Origin: Oleispira sp963851095
GTDB lineage: Bacteria; Pseudomonadota; Gammaproteobacteria; Pseudomonadales; Oceanobacteraceae
DNA length: 64,000 nt
Assembly: GCA_963851095.1 (NCBI GenBank)
Contig: CAWKOX010000013.1
Span: 111,197-175,196, forward strand
Direction of reading: 5' to 3'
Shown here in pieces: positions 51,398 to 60,177 of the stretch. The notes under the pieces are model-generated. The model saw only the letters and a list, made by a program, of their open reading frames with translations, was not told the origin of the DNA and searched no databases. How positions within the stretch are numbered: the first letter of the stretch is position 1; each line of letters opens with the position of its first letter. Both the position numbers and the translations under genes were made by a program.

Positions 51398-52441
51398 ATG
51401 AATATTCAACAAGGGTTAGCTAAAGTCATTGAACGTCAGAACCTGACGACGGAAGAGATGGTTGCGGTAATGAATCAAATTATGGGTGGTGAGGCGACTC
51501 CTGCTCAGATTGGTGGTTTCTTGGTGGGTTTACGCATGAAAGGCGAGACCATTGATGAAATTACCGGTGCAGCGACAGTGATGCGTGAATTAGCATCGGG
51601 CGTAAAAGTCGATGATGAAAACGCGGTTGATACCTGCGGAACGGGCGGTGATGGTTCTAACTTATTCAACGTTTCTACAGCGTCGTCTTTCGTGGTTGCC
51701 GCGTCGGGTGGTAAAGTGGCTAAACATGGTAACCGCAGCGTTTCTTCCAGTACGGGCAGTGCCGATGTTTTGGAATTTGCAGGTGTATCTTTAAGCCTAA
51801 CCACTGAACAAGTTGCACGTTGCGTGAATGAAATAGGCGTAGGCTTTATGTTTGCCCCTGCGCATCATAGTGCTATGAAGCATGCGATTGGCCCGCGTAA
51901 AGAACTTGCTCAACGTACTATTTTTAATATGCTTGGCCCGCTTACGAATCCGGCTGGGGTTAAAAATCAAGTCATTGGTGTGTTTAATGCAGCGTTGTGC
52001 CGCCCATTGGCGGAAGTATTGCAGCGCTTAGGCAGTGAGCATGTTTTGGTTGTTCATTCTAGCGATGGCTTAGATGAAATAAGCTTGGCGGCTGAAACGT
52101 CTGTTGCTGAATTAAAAGATGGTCAAATTACAGAATATAAAATAAAGCCAGAAGATGTGGGGATTGAGAGTCGTAGCTTAATCGGATTAACCGTCGACAG
52201 TGCAGAACAAAGCTATCAGTTAATTAAAGATGCTTTAGGTAAGCGTGAAACTGAAGCGGGTAATAAAGCGGCGGATATTATCGCCTTGAATGCGGGGGCG
52301 GCAATTTATGCGGCTAATATTGCCAGCAGCTTAACGCAGGGTGTAGAGATGGCACAAGACGCTATTTATTCTGGCCTTGCACTTGGAAAACTATCAGAGC
52401 TGGTTACTTTTACCCGTTATTTAGCAGACGACCAAGCATAA
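51398..52441 (+). CDS. trpD: Anthranilate phosphoribosyltransferase
   Basis: The 347-aa enzyme has PRPP-binding DTCGTGGDGSNLFNVSTASS, KHGNRSVSSSTGSADVLE, MFAPAHHSAMKHAIGPRKEL and NMLGPLTNPA. It transfers the phosphoribosyl group to anthranilate. The length and motifs are complete. It lies in the trpEGDC run, 22 bases before the trpC ATG. Confidence 0.97.
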   Translation: MNIQQGLAKVIERQNLTTEEMVAVMNQIMGGEATPAQIGGFLVGLRMKGETIDEITGAATVMRELASGVKVDDENAVDTCGTGGDGSNLFNVSTASSFVVAASGGKVAKHGNRSVSSSTGSADVLEFAGVSLSLTTEQVARCVNEIGVGFMFAPAHHSAMKHAIGPRKELAQRTIFNMLGPLTNPAGVKNQVIGVFNAALCRPLAEVLQRLGSEHVLVVHSSDGLDEISLAAETSVAELKDGQITEYKIKPEDVGIESRSLIGLTVDSAEQSYQLIKDALGKRETEAGNKAADIIALNAGAAIYAANIASSLTQGVEMAQDAIYSGLALGKLSELVTFTRYLADDQA

Positions 52442-52463
52442 GCTTAGGACAGGAATACGATTG

Positions 52464-53258
52464 ATGAATACCCCAACGATTTTAAAAAAGATCCTTGATA
52501 CTAAGGCGATTGAAGTTCAGCAGCGCAGCGCTGCGATGCCTTTGGCTGAAATGAAAGCCCGTGCGTTTGACCAACCAGAAGCCCGTGGTTTTTATAAGGC
52601 GATGCAGGCGAAAGTGGATGCAGGTTTGCCTGCGGTGATTGCTGAAATTAAAAAAGCATCTCCGAGTAAGGGTGTTTTTCGAGAAGACTTTGATCCGGCG
52701 CGTATTGCTGAATCTTATGAAAAATCGGGCGCTGCATGTTTGTCGATCTTAACCGATAAGGATTACTTTCAAGGCAGTGAGGCGTACTTACAGCAGGGTC
52801 GAGGTGCGTGTTCGATTCCGGTGATTCGTAAAGACTTTTTGGTCGATCCGTATCAGGTTTATGAAGCGAAAGTGATTAATGCAGATTGTATTTTGCTGAT
52901 CGCATCTTCTTTGAGTGACATGCAGTTACAGGATTTTTCCGGTCTCGCGACTGAGTTAGGCATGGATGTTTTGGTGGAAGTGCATAACGATGAAGAACTG
53001 ACGTCAGCGTTAAAATTAGATACGCCTTTAGTCGGTATTAATAACCGTGACTTGCATACCTTTGAAGTTAGTTTGGAAAATACTTACAGCTTGCTGGAAA
53101 GAATTCCAGAAGATCGAATGGTGGTTACGGAAAGTGGTATTTTAAGTCGTGATGATGTCGCGGCGATGCGCGCCAAGCAAGTGAATGCGTTTTTAGTGGG
53201 TGAAGCGTTTATGCGCGCGGAGTATCCGGGAGATAAATTGGCTGAGTTGTTTTTTTAG
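52464..53258 (+). CDS. trpC: Indole-3-glycerol phosphate synthase
   Basis: From the ATG at 52464 (AGGA upstream) the product is 264 aa; a TTG immediately before is unnecessary. This single-domain TIM barrel has PAVIAEIKKASPSKGVFREDF, LSILTDKDYFQG, IRKDFLVDPYQV, LVEVHNDEEL and VTESGILSRDD. TrpF is not fused, unlike in enterics, and is not in the window. It is the last gene of the operon, with a hairpin 60 bases later. Confidence 0.97.
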   Translation: MNTPTILKKILDTKAIEVQQRSAAMPLAEMKARAFDQPEARGFYKAMQAKVDAGLPAVIAEIKKASPSKGVFREDFDPARIAESYEKSGAACLSILTDKDYFQGSEAYLQQGRGACSIPVIRKDFLVDPYQVYEAKVINADCILLIASSLSDMQLQDFSGLATELGMDVLVEVHNDEELTSALKLDTPLVGINNRDLHTFEVSLENTYSLLERIPEDRMVVTESGILSRDDVAAMRAKQVNAFLVGEAFMRAEYPGDKLAELFF

Positions 53259-53318
53259 TAACGGTTGTTTGAAGCGAATGCTCTAAAGCGGATATCGTGC
53301 AGTGTTCATTAGAACGTC

Positions 53319-53348
53319 AAAAGCAGTCTTTTTTGTGAGGCTGCTTTT
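53319..53348. terminator. Terminator after trpC
   Basis: AAAAGCAGTC pairs with GGCTGCTTTT (one G-U). It lies between convergent trpC and the HD-GYP gene. Confidence 0.6.
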
Positions 53349-53395
53349 ATATAGCCGCGATTTTTAAAGCTCGATGTTTGCTCTGAGGTTAATGA

Positions 53396-54958
53396 TCAAT
53401 GGCCATCTGGAAATTTTTCTCTGATTGCCACTAATGCATCAATATTCTCCTCGAACAAATCAACCAGAGTAGGATCAAACTGTTCACCACGCTCTTCTTT
53501 AATGACCGCTATAATATCGGCAACTGGCCAGGCGTCTTTATAGCAACGCTTACTGCCTAGTGCATCGAATACGTCTGCTAAAGCAGTGATGCGCCCCGCA
53601 ATGTGTATTTCTTCGCCTTTTAAGCCACGCGGATAGCCTTTACCATTCCATTTCTCGTGATGCTGCCCGGCAATGATAGAGCCTAGCTGTAAAATACGTT
53701 TATCGGATTTCGCTAAAATTTCTTCGCCTATAAGGGCATGTGTTTGCATGATTCCCCATTCTTCAGAGGTGTGTTTTCCAGGTTTATTTAAAATGCTATC
53801 AGGGATGCCTACTTTGCCGACATCGTGCAAGGGAGATGCGAGTTTTATTAACTTAGCTTCTTCTTCGGTTAGCCCGTATGCAATTGCGAGTAACTGAGAT
53901 ATTTGAGCGACGCGCTTTACATGGGCTCCTGTTTCTTTTGATCGCTGCTCTACGGCTTCGCCTAGCATGTAAACCAATTCTTTTTGAGTTTCTTGTATAT
54001 CATCACGCATGAGTAAATTCTCGTAGGTGATGGCAACATTGGCAGCATAGATCTCTAGTAGCTGTTTATCCAGTGCACTCAGTTCATGGTGGAAGGTGAC
54101 ATACAGCAGGCTTTCACTGCCCTTTTGAGAAGAAAAGTAGCCGATATAATAATCATCGTGATAATAAGATTCCTGATTCTGCAGTACTTTCTTGAAACCC
54201 TCGCGTACCTTTTCAGGAAGATCTTCAAGGTGTGTTATTGAATCATTGGTCTGCATGTCGCCAGTTGAGGCGAGTACTCTGAAGGTACGAGTCTCTATGT
54301 TGAGTTGTGTATCTTGTGTGATTGATGAGCAATACAGTGCGCTTTGCTCAAGGCCCAGCAAGTTAGTTACTTGAGAGAGGACCGCGGAGGCGAATTTATT
54401 GAGGGTGTCCGAACTGAAGATTTCAGTGGATGCCTTGATGACTTTCTCGAGGCCTTTTCTATTCTCGTTAAGCGTGCAAATGTCGCGATAGCTACGCAGC
54501 GTTGCATACAACAAGGTATTCAGTTTTGTTGTGGTTAGCTCGGTTTTATCTTTGTAGTCATTGATGTCGTAGTTACGAATAACTTCATTTTCGGGAGCTT
54601 GTCCAGGCTGGCCTGTTCTGAGCACTAAGCGGGTATAGCGATTTTTGAGTTCTTCACGAATATAATGTGCGACTTCTAAGCCTGCATGATCATCCTCCAT
54701 GACCACATCGAGCATTGCTAGGGCGATGTCGTCACGAGAAGCCATGACATCCTTGGCTTCTTGGCCGCTATAAGCGCTGATTAATTCAAGCTTTAGGCCA
54801 TCGAAGACAAAGTTATGAAGTACCATTCGGGTGACTTTATGGACGTCAGGTTCATCATCGACGATCAATACTTTCCAAGTTTTATCTGAGCTTGATAGCG
54901 AGGGTTCGTCGCCGCCACTGAACAAGGGTTCGTCGTTGAATAAAGCTTGGTCACTCAT
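53396..54958 (-). CDS. Response regulator with DUF3369 and HD-GYP domain
   Basis: The 520-aa protein has an N-terminal receiver (VLIVDDEPDVHKVTR, phospho-Asp in AMLDVVMEDDHAGLEV), a DUF3369 domain (about 170-320) and a C-terminal HD-GYP domain. The HD motif is SPLHDVGKVGIPDSI, and the GYP motif is QHHEKWNGKGYPRGLKGEEI. Both motifs are intact, so c-di-GMP hydrolysis is likely. It has no cognate kinase nearby. A link to the MSHA pilus through c-di-GMP is inferred, not shown. GGAG lies nine bases before the ATG. Confidence 0.93.
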   Translation of the reverse strand: MSDQALFNDEPLFSGGDEPSLSSSDKTWKVLIVDDEPDVHKVTRMVLHNFVFDGLKLELISAYSGQEAKDVMASRDDIALAMLDVVMEDDHAGLEVAHYIREELKNRYTRLVLRTGQPGQAPENEVIRNYDINDYKDKTELTTTKLNTLLYATLRSYRDICTLNENRKGLEKVIKASTEIFSSDTLNKFASAVLSQVTNLLGLEQSALYCSSITQDTQLNIETRTFRVLASTGDMQTNDSITHLEDLPEKVREGFKKVLQNQESYYHDDYYIGYFSSQKGSESLLYVTFHHELSALDKQLLEIYAANVAITYENLLMRDDIQETQKELVYMLGEAVEQRSKETGAHVKRVAQISQLLAIAYGLTEEEAKLIKLASPLHDVGKVGIPDSILNKPGKHTSEEWGIMQTHALIGEEILAKSDKRILQLGSIIAGQHHEKWNGKGYPRGLKGEEIHIAGRITALADVFDALGSKRCYKDAWPVADIIAVIKEERGEQFDPTLVDLFEENIDALVAIREKFPDGH

Positions 54959-55024
54959 ATAACATGCTCCAGAAATACTAACCCAAGTCTAGAACAGGTG
55001 AGATTAGTTTGCCTAGTTTATTAT

Positions 55025-55693
55025 TTAGGTGTCTCTACGCGGAAGAGTCGCGGCGCGGCGTGTGCCATGGACAACCATTGTTTTGCCTGCAACGTCTACC
55101 AAGCCCTGTTCTTCTAAGGCTTTTAGTACTCGACCGACCATCTCACGGGAGCAACCCACAATACGGCCGATTTCTTGGCGAGTAATTTTAATCTGCATGC
55201 CGTCTGGATGTGTCATGGCATCAGGTTCTTGCGAGAGCTCTAATAAAGTACGTGCTACGCGTCCGGTGACGTCTAAAAATGCTAAGTCGCCTGCTTTGCG
55301 CGTTGTATTGCGTAAACGTAATGACATTTGCTCAAAGATTGTGAACAGCAATCTTGGATCGCCTTTCACTAGCTCTAAAAACTTGGTGTAACTGATTTCG
55401 GCTACTTCACAGTCGACTTTAGCTTTAACCCACGCGGTGCGTGCTTTTGCTTTTACATCGAATAAACCCATCTCGCCGAAGAAGTCGCCTTCGTTAAGAT
55501 AAGCCATAATCATTTCTCGTCCGTCGTCGTCTTCAATAATGACGGTCACAGAACCTTTTATTAGTAAAAATAATGAGTCGCTTTGATCGCCCGCATAAAT
55601 TAGGGTGCTACGAGCTGGATAACGGCGGCGGTGAGCATGTTCTAAAAAAAGTTCGATGTACTCAGCTTTTGTACTCGTTCCATAAAGGCTCAT
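55025..55693 (-). CDS. vfr: cAMP-responsive regulator Crp/Vfr
   Basis: From the Met at 55693 the product is 222 aa; Met at 55708 or a further upstream start is possible. The N-terminus HRRRYPARSTLIYAGDQSDS and the DDDGREMIMAYLNEGDFFGE sequence are Vfr-like. cAMP-contact residues lie in RTAW (RSAW in E. coli). The HTH is ITRQEIGRIVGCSREMVGRVL. The whole protein resembles Pseudomonas Vfr more than enteric Crp. It is divergent from an OsmC gene, as crp is from yhfA in E. coli. Confidence 0.93.
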   Translation of the reverse strand: MSLYGTSTKAEYIELFLEHAHRRRYPARSTLIYAGDQSDSLFLLIKGSVTVIIEDDDGREMIMAYLNEGDFFGEMGLFDVKAKARTAWVKAKVDCEVAEISYTKFLELVKGDPRLLFTIFEQMSLRLRNTTRKAGDLAFLDVTGRVARTLLELSQEPDAMTHPDGMQIKITRQEIGRIVGCSREMVGRVLKALEEQGLVDVAGKTMVVHGTRRAATLPRRDT

Positions 55694-55925
55694 AAATCGG
55701 TTACCCATTTGCGGTAAAAAGAGCAAAATTGCTCATTAAAAAATAATAGCGAAGTCATAAATATATAATTGTAATTTGATTATACTGCAGCAGTATGAGC
55801 TATTGCACCAGTCTATTCTAACAAACTAATTGAATACTACGAGTAAATAGGCCACAGAATTGATACTCATATTATTCTAACTAGCTTTGCTATGGTAACC
55901 TTGCGCCATTCGATGGAGATATTAA

Positions 55926-56348
55926 ATGAAAGCGACAATTAAGTGGGGCGGCGACGTCAAGTTTATTGGTGAGTCTGGTACTGGCCATACGGTCATTATG
56001 GATGGACCAGAAGATCATGGTGGTAAAAATCAGGGCGTACGCCCAATGGAATTACTGCTTTTAGGCATGGGTGGTTGCACTAGTTTTGATGTGATGAGCA
56101 TTTTAAAGAAGCAGCGTCAGGATGTCGTAGATTGTATTGCTGAGATTGAAGCTGAGCGTGCCGATGCCGTTCCTTCAGTTTTTACTAAGATTCATATTCA
56201 CTTTAAAGTGCAGGGTCGTAAGCTACGCGAAGTTGCCGTTGAGAAGGCTGTGGCTTTATCTGCTGAAAAGTACTGTTCAGCATCGATTATGTTGGAAAAA
56301 GGCGGAGTAGAGATTACTCATAGCTTTGAGGTTGAAACTGTAGAGTAA
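55926..56348 (+). CDS. OsmC family protein (YhfA-like)
   Basis: This 140-aa OsmC-fold protein has the two peroxidatic-type Cys residues in LLGMGGCTSFDVMSILKK and AEKYCSASIMLEKGG. OsmC/Ohr proteins reduce organic peroxides; the YhfA subgroup is poorly characterised. It lies opposite vfr, with about 230 bases between the two starts. A strong terminator lies before ilvC. Confidence 0.93.
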   Translation: MKATIKWGGDVKFIGESGTGHTVIMDGPEDHGGKNQGVRPMELLLLGMGGCTSFDVMSILKKQRQDVVDCIAEIEAERADAVPSVFTKIHIHFKVQGRKLREVAVEKAVALSAEKYCSASIMLEKGGVEITHSFEVETVE

Positions 56349-56370
56349 TTTCTAAAGTTTCAGTACAAAC

Positions 56371-56410
56371 AAAAATGCCCCTATTGATTGCTCAATAGGG
56401 GCATTTTTTT
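56371..56410. terminator. Bidirectional terminator between osmC and ilvC
   Basis: AAAAATGCCCCTATTGA pairs with TCAATAGGGGCATTTTTTT around a short loop. Confidence 0.93.
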
Positions 56411-56456
56411 GAATCGAATTTACTCAATTCATAAAACGAAACGCTTTAGCTAATAA

Positions 56457-57947
56457 CTACTTAGAAGCTTCTACAATGCGCTTCATGTCAGTCATGTAGC
56501 CACGTAGCTCTTCACCAACATATTCAACTGGGTGATTACGGATTTCGTCATTTACTTCAACTAGACGAGCGTTATCAACAGAGTTAGAGGTTAGGTTTAA
56601 GCCTTTACCAATCACTTCAGTAGTGATGTTTGGCATGAACTTCTCAGCCAATAGAGGTACTGCAGCGTGTGCGAACAAGTAGCAACCGTATTCTGCAGTA
56701 TCAGAAATCACAACGTTCATTTCGTAAAGCTTCTTACGAGCGATGGTGTTAGCGATTAATGGAGTTTCATGTAGAGACTCGTAGTATGCAGACTCTTCAA
56801 CGATACCAGACTCAACCATCGCTTCGAAAGCAAGCTCAACGCCAGCTTTAACCATAGCAACAAGCATGATGCCTTTGTCGAAGAATTCTTGTTCGTCGAT
56901 TGGAGTGTCACAAGCTGGAGCTTTTTCGAAGCCGGTTTCAGCTGTTTCTTCACGCCATTTTAGAAGGTTAACGTCGTCGTTAGCCCAATCTTCCATCATA
57001 GTCTTAGAGAAGTGACCCGTGATGATGTCGTCTTGATGCTTGCGGAACAACGGACGCATAAGGTCTTTAAGTTCGTCAGCCATATCAAAAGCAACGATTT
57101 TAGCAGGGTTAGATAGACGATCCATCATGTTAGTGATGCCGCCAATCTTCAATGCTTCAGTTACAGTTTCCCAACCGAATTGAATCAATTTAGCTGCATA
57201 TGGGCCGTCGATGCCGTCAGCAACCATTTTTTCATAGCCCAAGATTGCGCCAGTCTGCAACATACCACAAAGGATAGTTTGCTCACCCATAAGGTCAGAT
57301 TTAACTTCAGCAACGAAAGAAGATTCAAGACAACCAGCACGGTCACCACCAGTAGCAGAAGCGTAAGCTTTAGCAAGATCCCAGCCTTCGCCACGTGGAT
57401 CGTTTTCTGGGTGAACAGCAAGAAGAGTCGGAACACCGAAGCCACGCTTATATTCTTCACGTACTTCAGAACCAGGGCACTTAGGAGCAACCATGATTAC
57501 AGTGATGTCTTCGCGGATCTGCATGCCTTCTTCAACAACGTTAAAGCCGTGAGAGTAAGCAAGTGCAGAGTTTTGCTTCATTAAAGGCATAACGGCTGTA
57601 ACAACAGCAGTGTGCTGCTTATCAGGAGTCAAGTTAAGTACTAGATCAGCTTGAGGAATCAAGTCTTCGTAAGTACCAACAGTGAAGCCATTTTCAGAAG
57701 CGTTTACGAAAGAAGCACGCTTTTCAGCGATAGCTGCGCCGCGTAGAGCATAAGAAATGTCTAGGCCAGAATCGCGCATGTTCAAACCTTGGTTAAGGCC
57801 TTGAGCACCACAACCAACGATTACAATTTTTTTGCCTTTAAGCGCTTCACAGCCGTCAGCGAATTCGCTACGGTCCATGAAACGACAACGGCCAAGTTGA
57901 TCAAGCTGTTCACGCAAGTTTAGCGTGTTGAAATAGTTGTTAGACAT
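56457..57947 (-). CDS. ilvC: Ketol-acid reductoisomerase, long (class II) form
   Basis: From the ATG at 57947 (GGAGAG upstream) the product is 496 aa; the frame is open further upstream but there is no support for it. The start SNNYFNTLNLREQLDQLGRC and the NADPH motif VIVGCGAQGLNQGLNM are as in E. coli IlvC (491 aa). The duplicated C-terminal knotted domain is present (SDLMGEQTILCGMLQ, KAGVELAFEAMVESGIVEES). It converts acetolactate to dihydroxyisovalerate in valine/isoleucine synthesis. It is divergent from ilvY. Confidence 0.96.
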   Translation of the reverse strand: MSNNYFNTLNLREQLDQLGRCRFMDRSEFADGCEALKGKKIVIVGCGAQGLNQGLNMRDSGLDISYALRGAAIAEKRASFVNASENGFTVGTYEDLIPQADLVLNLTPDKQHTAVVTAVMPLMKQNSALAYSHGFNVVEEGMQIREDITVIMVAPKCPGSEVREEYKRGFGVPTLLAVHPENDPRGEGWDLAKAYASATGGDRAGCLESSFVAEVKSDLMGEQTILCGMLQTGAILGYEKMVADGIDGPYAAKLIQFGWETVTEALKIGGITNMMDRLSNPAKIVAFDMADELKDLMRPLFRKHQDDIITGHFSKTMMEDWANDDVNLLKWREETAETGFEKAPACDTPIDEQEFFDKGIMLVAMVKAGVELAFEAMVESGIVEESAYYESLHETPLIANTIARKKLYEMNVVISDTAEYGCYLFAHAAVPLLAEKFMPNITTEVIGKGLNLTSNSVDNARLVEVNDEIRNHPVEYVGEELRGYMTDMKRIVEASK

Positions 57948-58060
57948 GAGTCTCTCCAATCTATAAATGTTAATAATAATTTGGGCGAATGTAATATTCG
58001 ATGGCGTGCATTCTAGGCTAAGTTGCTCGTTGCGTAAAATGCTATAATTGCTTTTTATCA

Positions 58061-58075
58061 TTGCATATAATGCAA
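58061..58075. promoter_or_regulatory. IlvY operator candidate
   Basis: TTGCATATAATGCAA is a 6-3-6 palindrome of the form TTGC-N7-GCAA, a LysR-type site. It lies in the ilvC-ilvY intergenic region, 70 bases before ilvY and 114 before ilvC. Confidence 0.6.
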
Positions 58076-58144
58076 CAAGGGCTATTTATTATTCAACAAG
58101 TGGAATAAAGCGTACTTTCTATTATTCTGCCGGTAGGTTTTGTT

Positions 58145-59023
58145 ATGGAATATAAAGATTTAGAAGTATTTGTTCAGTTGGCAGAGCATCAGCATCTAGG
58201 TGTGGTTAGCCAGTTCGTTCACTGCAGCTCTTCTACATTAAGTCGACGTTTAAAGCGTATGGAAGAGAGTGTTGGCAGTTTGTTATTCGATCGCGAAGGG
58301 ACACGCTTACGCTTAACAGAAGAGGGCGAATTGTTTCGCCAGCATGCAGAGCAGGTATTAGAGCTTTGGCATCAATTAAAGCTTTCGATGCAGCGCCAAG
58401 CGAGTGAATTACAAGGGCAATTGAGTATTTATTGCTCGGTAACTGCGAGCTACAGCTTCTTGTCGGAATTACTTGGCCGATTTCGAGCGCAGCACCCACT
58501 GGTTGATATTCGATTAAAAACCGGTGATGCGGCTGAATCTATTGCGCATGTGCAGTCGGGGGACGTTGATATGGTGATTGCCGCTCGCCCAGATCAGTTG
58601 GCGGCTAATTTAACGTTTAAGACCATTACCCCTGCACCGCTTCTATTTATCGCGCCGGTTTCGAATCAGTCGGTGCCAGAATTACTAGAAGAAACGATTA
58701 ATTGGGAAAAGGTACCTTTGGTATTGTCTGAGTCAGGCTTGGCTCGAACACGGGTAGATCGCTGGTTTAAACAGAAGCGTTTGAAACAAAATATTTATGC
58801 GCAAGTATCGGGACATGAGGCGATTGTTAGCATGGTGAGCCTAGGGTGTGGTGTTGGAGTCGTACCGGACTTAGTGCTTAAAAATAGTCCTTTGATGAAT
58901 AAGGTGAGGATTATTGATGTTGAACCTGCATTGGAACCCTTTGCTGTCGGGCTTTGTGCTCAAAGCAAGCGTTTGAATGAGCCGCTAATATCAGCACTTT
59001 GGCAGACGGTAATGTGGGAATAG
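58145..59023 (+). CDS. ilvY: LysR-type regulator IlvY
   Basis: The 292-aa protein has the LysR HTH (LGVVSQFVHCSSSTLSRRLKRMEESVGSLLF) and an effector domain with GVVPDLVLKNSP near the end. IlvY activates ilvC in response to acetolactate or acetohydroxybutyrate. The divergent placement next to a long-form ilvC is the classic arrangement. The N-terminus MEYKDLEVFVQLAEHQHLG fits the family. Confidence 0.93.
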   Translation: MEYKDLEVFVQLAEHQHLGVVSQFVHCSSSTLSRRLKRMEESVGSLLFDREGTRLRLTEEGELFRQHAEQVLELWHQLKLSMQRQASELQGQLSIYCSVTASYSFLSELLGRFRAQHPLVDIRLKTGDAAESIAHVQSGDVDMVIAARPDQLAANLTFKTITPAPLLFIAPVSNQSVPELLEETINWEKVPLVLSESGLARTRVDRWFKQKRLKQNIYAQVSGHEAIVSMVSLGCGVGVVPDLVLKNSPLMNKVRIIDVEPALEPFAVGLCAQSKRLNEPLISALWQTVMWE

Positions 59024-59189
59024 CTAGCGATTCTGTGTTCATCTCAGTAAGATAGAGATGTGACATGGTATATCTATAATACGCTAGCGATGTACCAGCG
59101 CTCTAAAGATGCAGTAGCGCTTAGCCGATAAACTTATGACAATGGCAAATAGCATCTATTTATTATAGAGATAGGTAAGAGTTAATTTT

Positions 59190-59996
59190 ATGAACGATCA
59201 AGATAATAAGACTGCTGACTTGAAAGAAGATATTCAAGAAGGCACTACTAATATGAATAACTGCGATGTGGATACTGATCCTAAGCCTCGCAATAAAGGC
59301 ATTTATTTGTTGCCGAATCTGTTTACAACAGGTGCTTTGTTCTTCGGTTTTTATGCTGTTGTTGCCAGTATGAATGGCTTGTTTGCAAATGCATCGATCG
59401 CGATTTTTATTGCGATGATTTTAGATGGTTTGGATGGACGCGTTGCGCGTTTAACCAATACACAAAGTGACTTTGGTGCCGAGTACGATAGCTTGGCCGA
59501 TATGGTTTCGTTTGGTGTAGCACCTGCTTTGGTAGCTTTTAGTTGGGCGCTTCAAGATTTAGGTAAGTTGGGTTGGGTTGCGGCCTTTATTTATGTTGCA
59601 GGCGCCGCATTGCGTTTAGCGCGCTTTAATACTCAGATTGATACAGCGGATAAGAATTATTTCACTGGCCTAGCAAGTCCAGCGGCGGCGGCAATGGTTG
59701 CTGGTACGGTTTGGGCATTCAGTGAAATGGGTGCGACAGGTGAAGATGTTGCGTGGATAATGGCATTGCTTGTTCCTTTTGCAGGTCTATTAATGGTGAG
59801 TAACTTCCAGTACCACAGCTTTAAAGGTTTAGACCTTAAAGGCAAGGTGCCTTTTGTTGCGATGCTTGCGGTAGTGATGGCGTTTGTTGTGGTTTCAATG
59901 GATCCGGCTAAAGTTTTACTATGTATCTTTATGGGTTATGCATTATCTGGCCCTGCTGTTAGTGGCATGAAATATTGGAAAGGCCGTAAATCTTAA
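59190..59996 (+). CDS. pssA: CDP-diacylglycerol-serine O-phosphatidyltransferase
   Basis: This 268-aa membrane enzyme has a hydrophilic N-terminus of about 45 residues, then a CDP-alcohol phosphotransferase motif DGLDGRVARLTNTQSDFGAE followed by YDSLADMVSFG (Asp ligands present). About six to eight membrane helices follow. It makes phosphatidylserine, the precursor of phosphatidylethanolamine. The order ilvC, pssA, msrPQ, rrn matches Pseudomonas. It is followed by a terminator. Confidence 0.95.
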   Translation: MNDQDNKTADLKEDIQEGTTNMNNCDVDTDPKPRNKGIYLLPNLFTTGALFFGFYAVVASMNGLFANASIAIFIAMILDGLDGRVARLTNTQSDFGAEYDSLADMVSFGVAPALVAFSWALQDLGKLGWVAAFIYVAGAALRLARFNTQIDTADKNYFTGLASPAAAAMVAGTVWAFSEMGATGEDVAWIMALLVPFAGLLMVSNFQYHSFKGLDLKGKVPFVAMLAVVMAFVVVSMDPAKVLLCIFMGYALSGPAVSGMKYWKGRKS

Positions 59997-60021
59997 GAGT
60001 AAAGGTTTATGTTTGTTTTAG

Positions 60022-60045
60022 AAGGTCTCGCAAGAGGCCTTTTTT
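60022..60045 (+). terminator. Terminator after pssA
   Basis: AAGGTCTC pairs with GAGGCCTT around GCAA, followed by six T residues. Confidence 0.85.
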
Positions 60046-60177
60046 GTGCCTGTCATATTGGTCTCTTCTATAAAGGCAGATTAAGTCGTTATGAATTTTT
60101 TCGGCGATTAGGTGTCTATATGTGTATTCGCTACGTATAACTATTATTAACCCTCTATAAATAATGATGAGTCTTCT

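Noticed and set aside
57180..57584. 134-aa plus-strand open frame
   Set aside because: It is antisense to ilvC, with no start context or recognisable protein.
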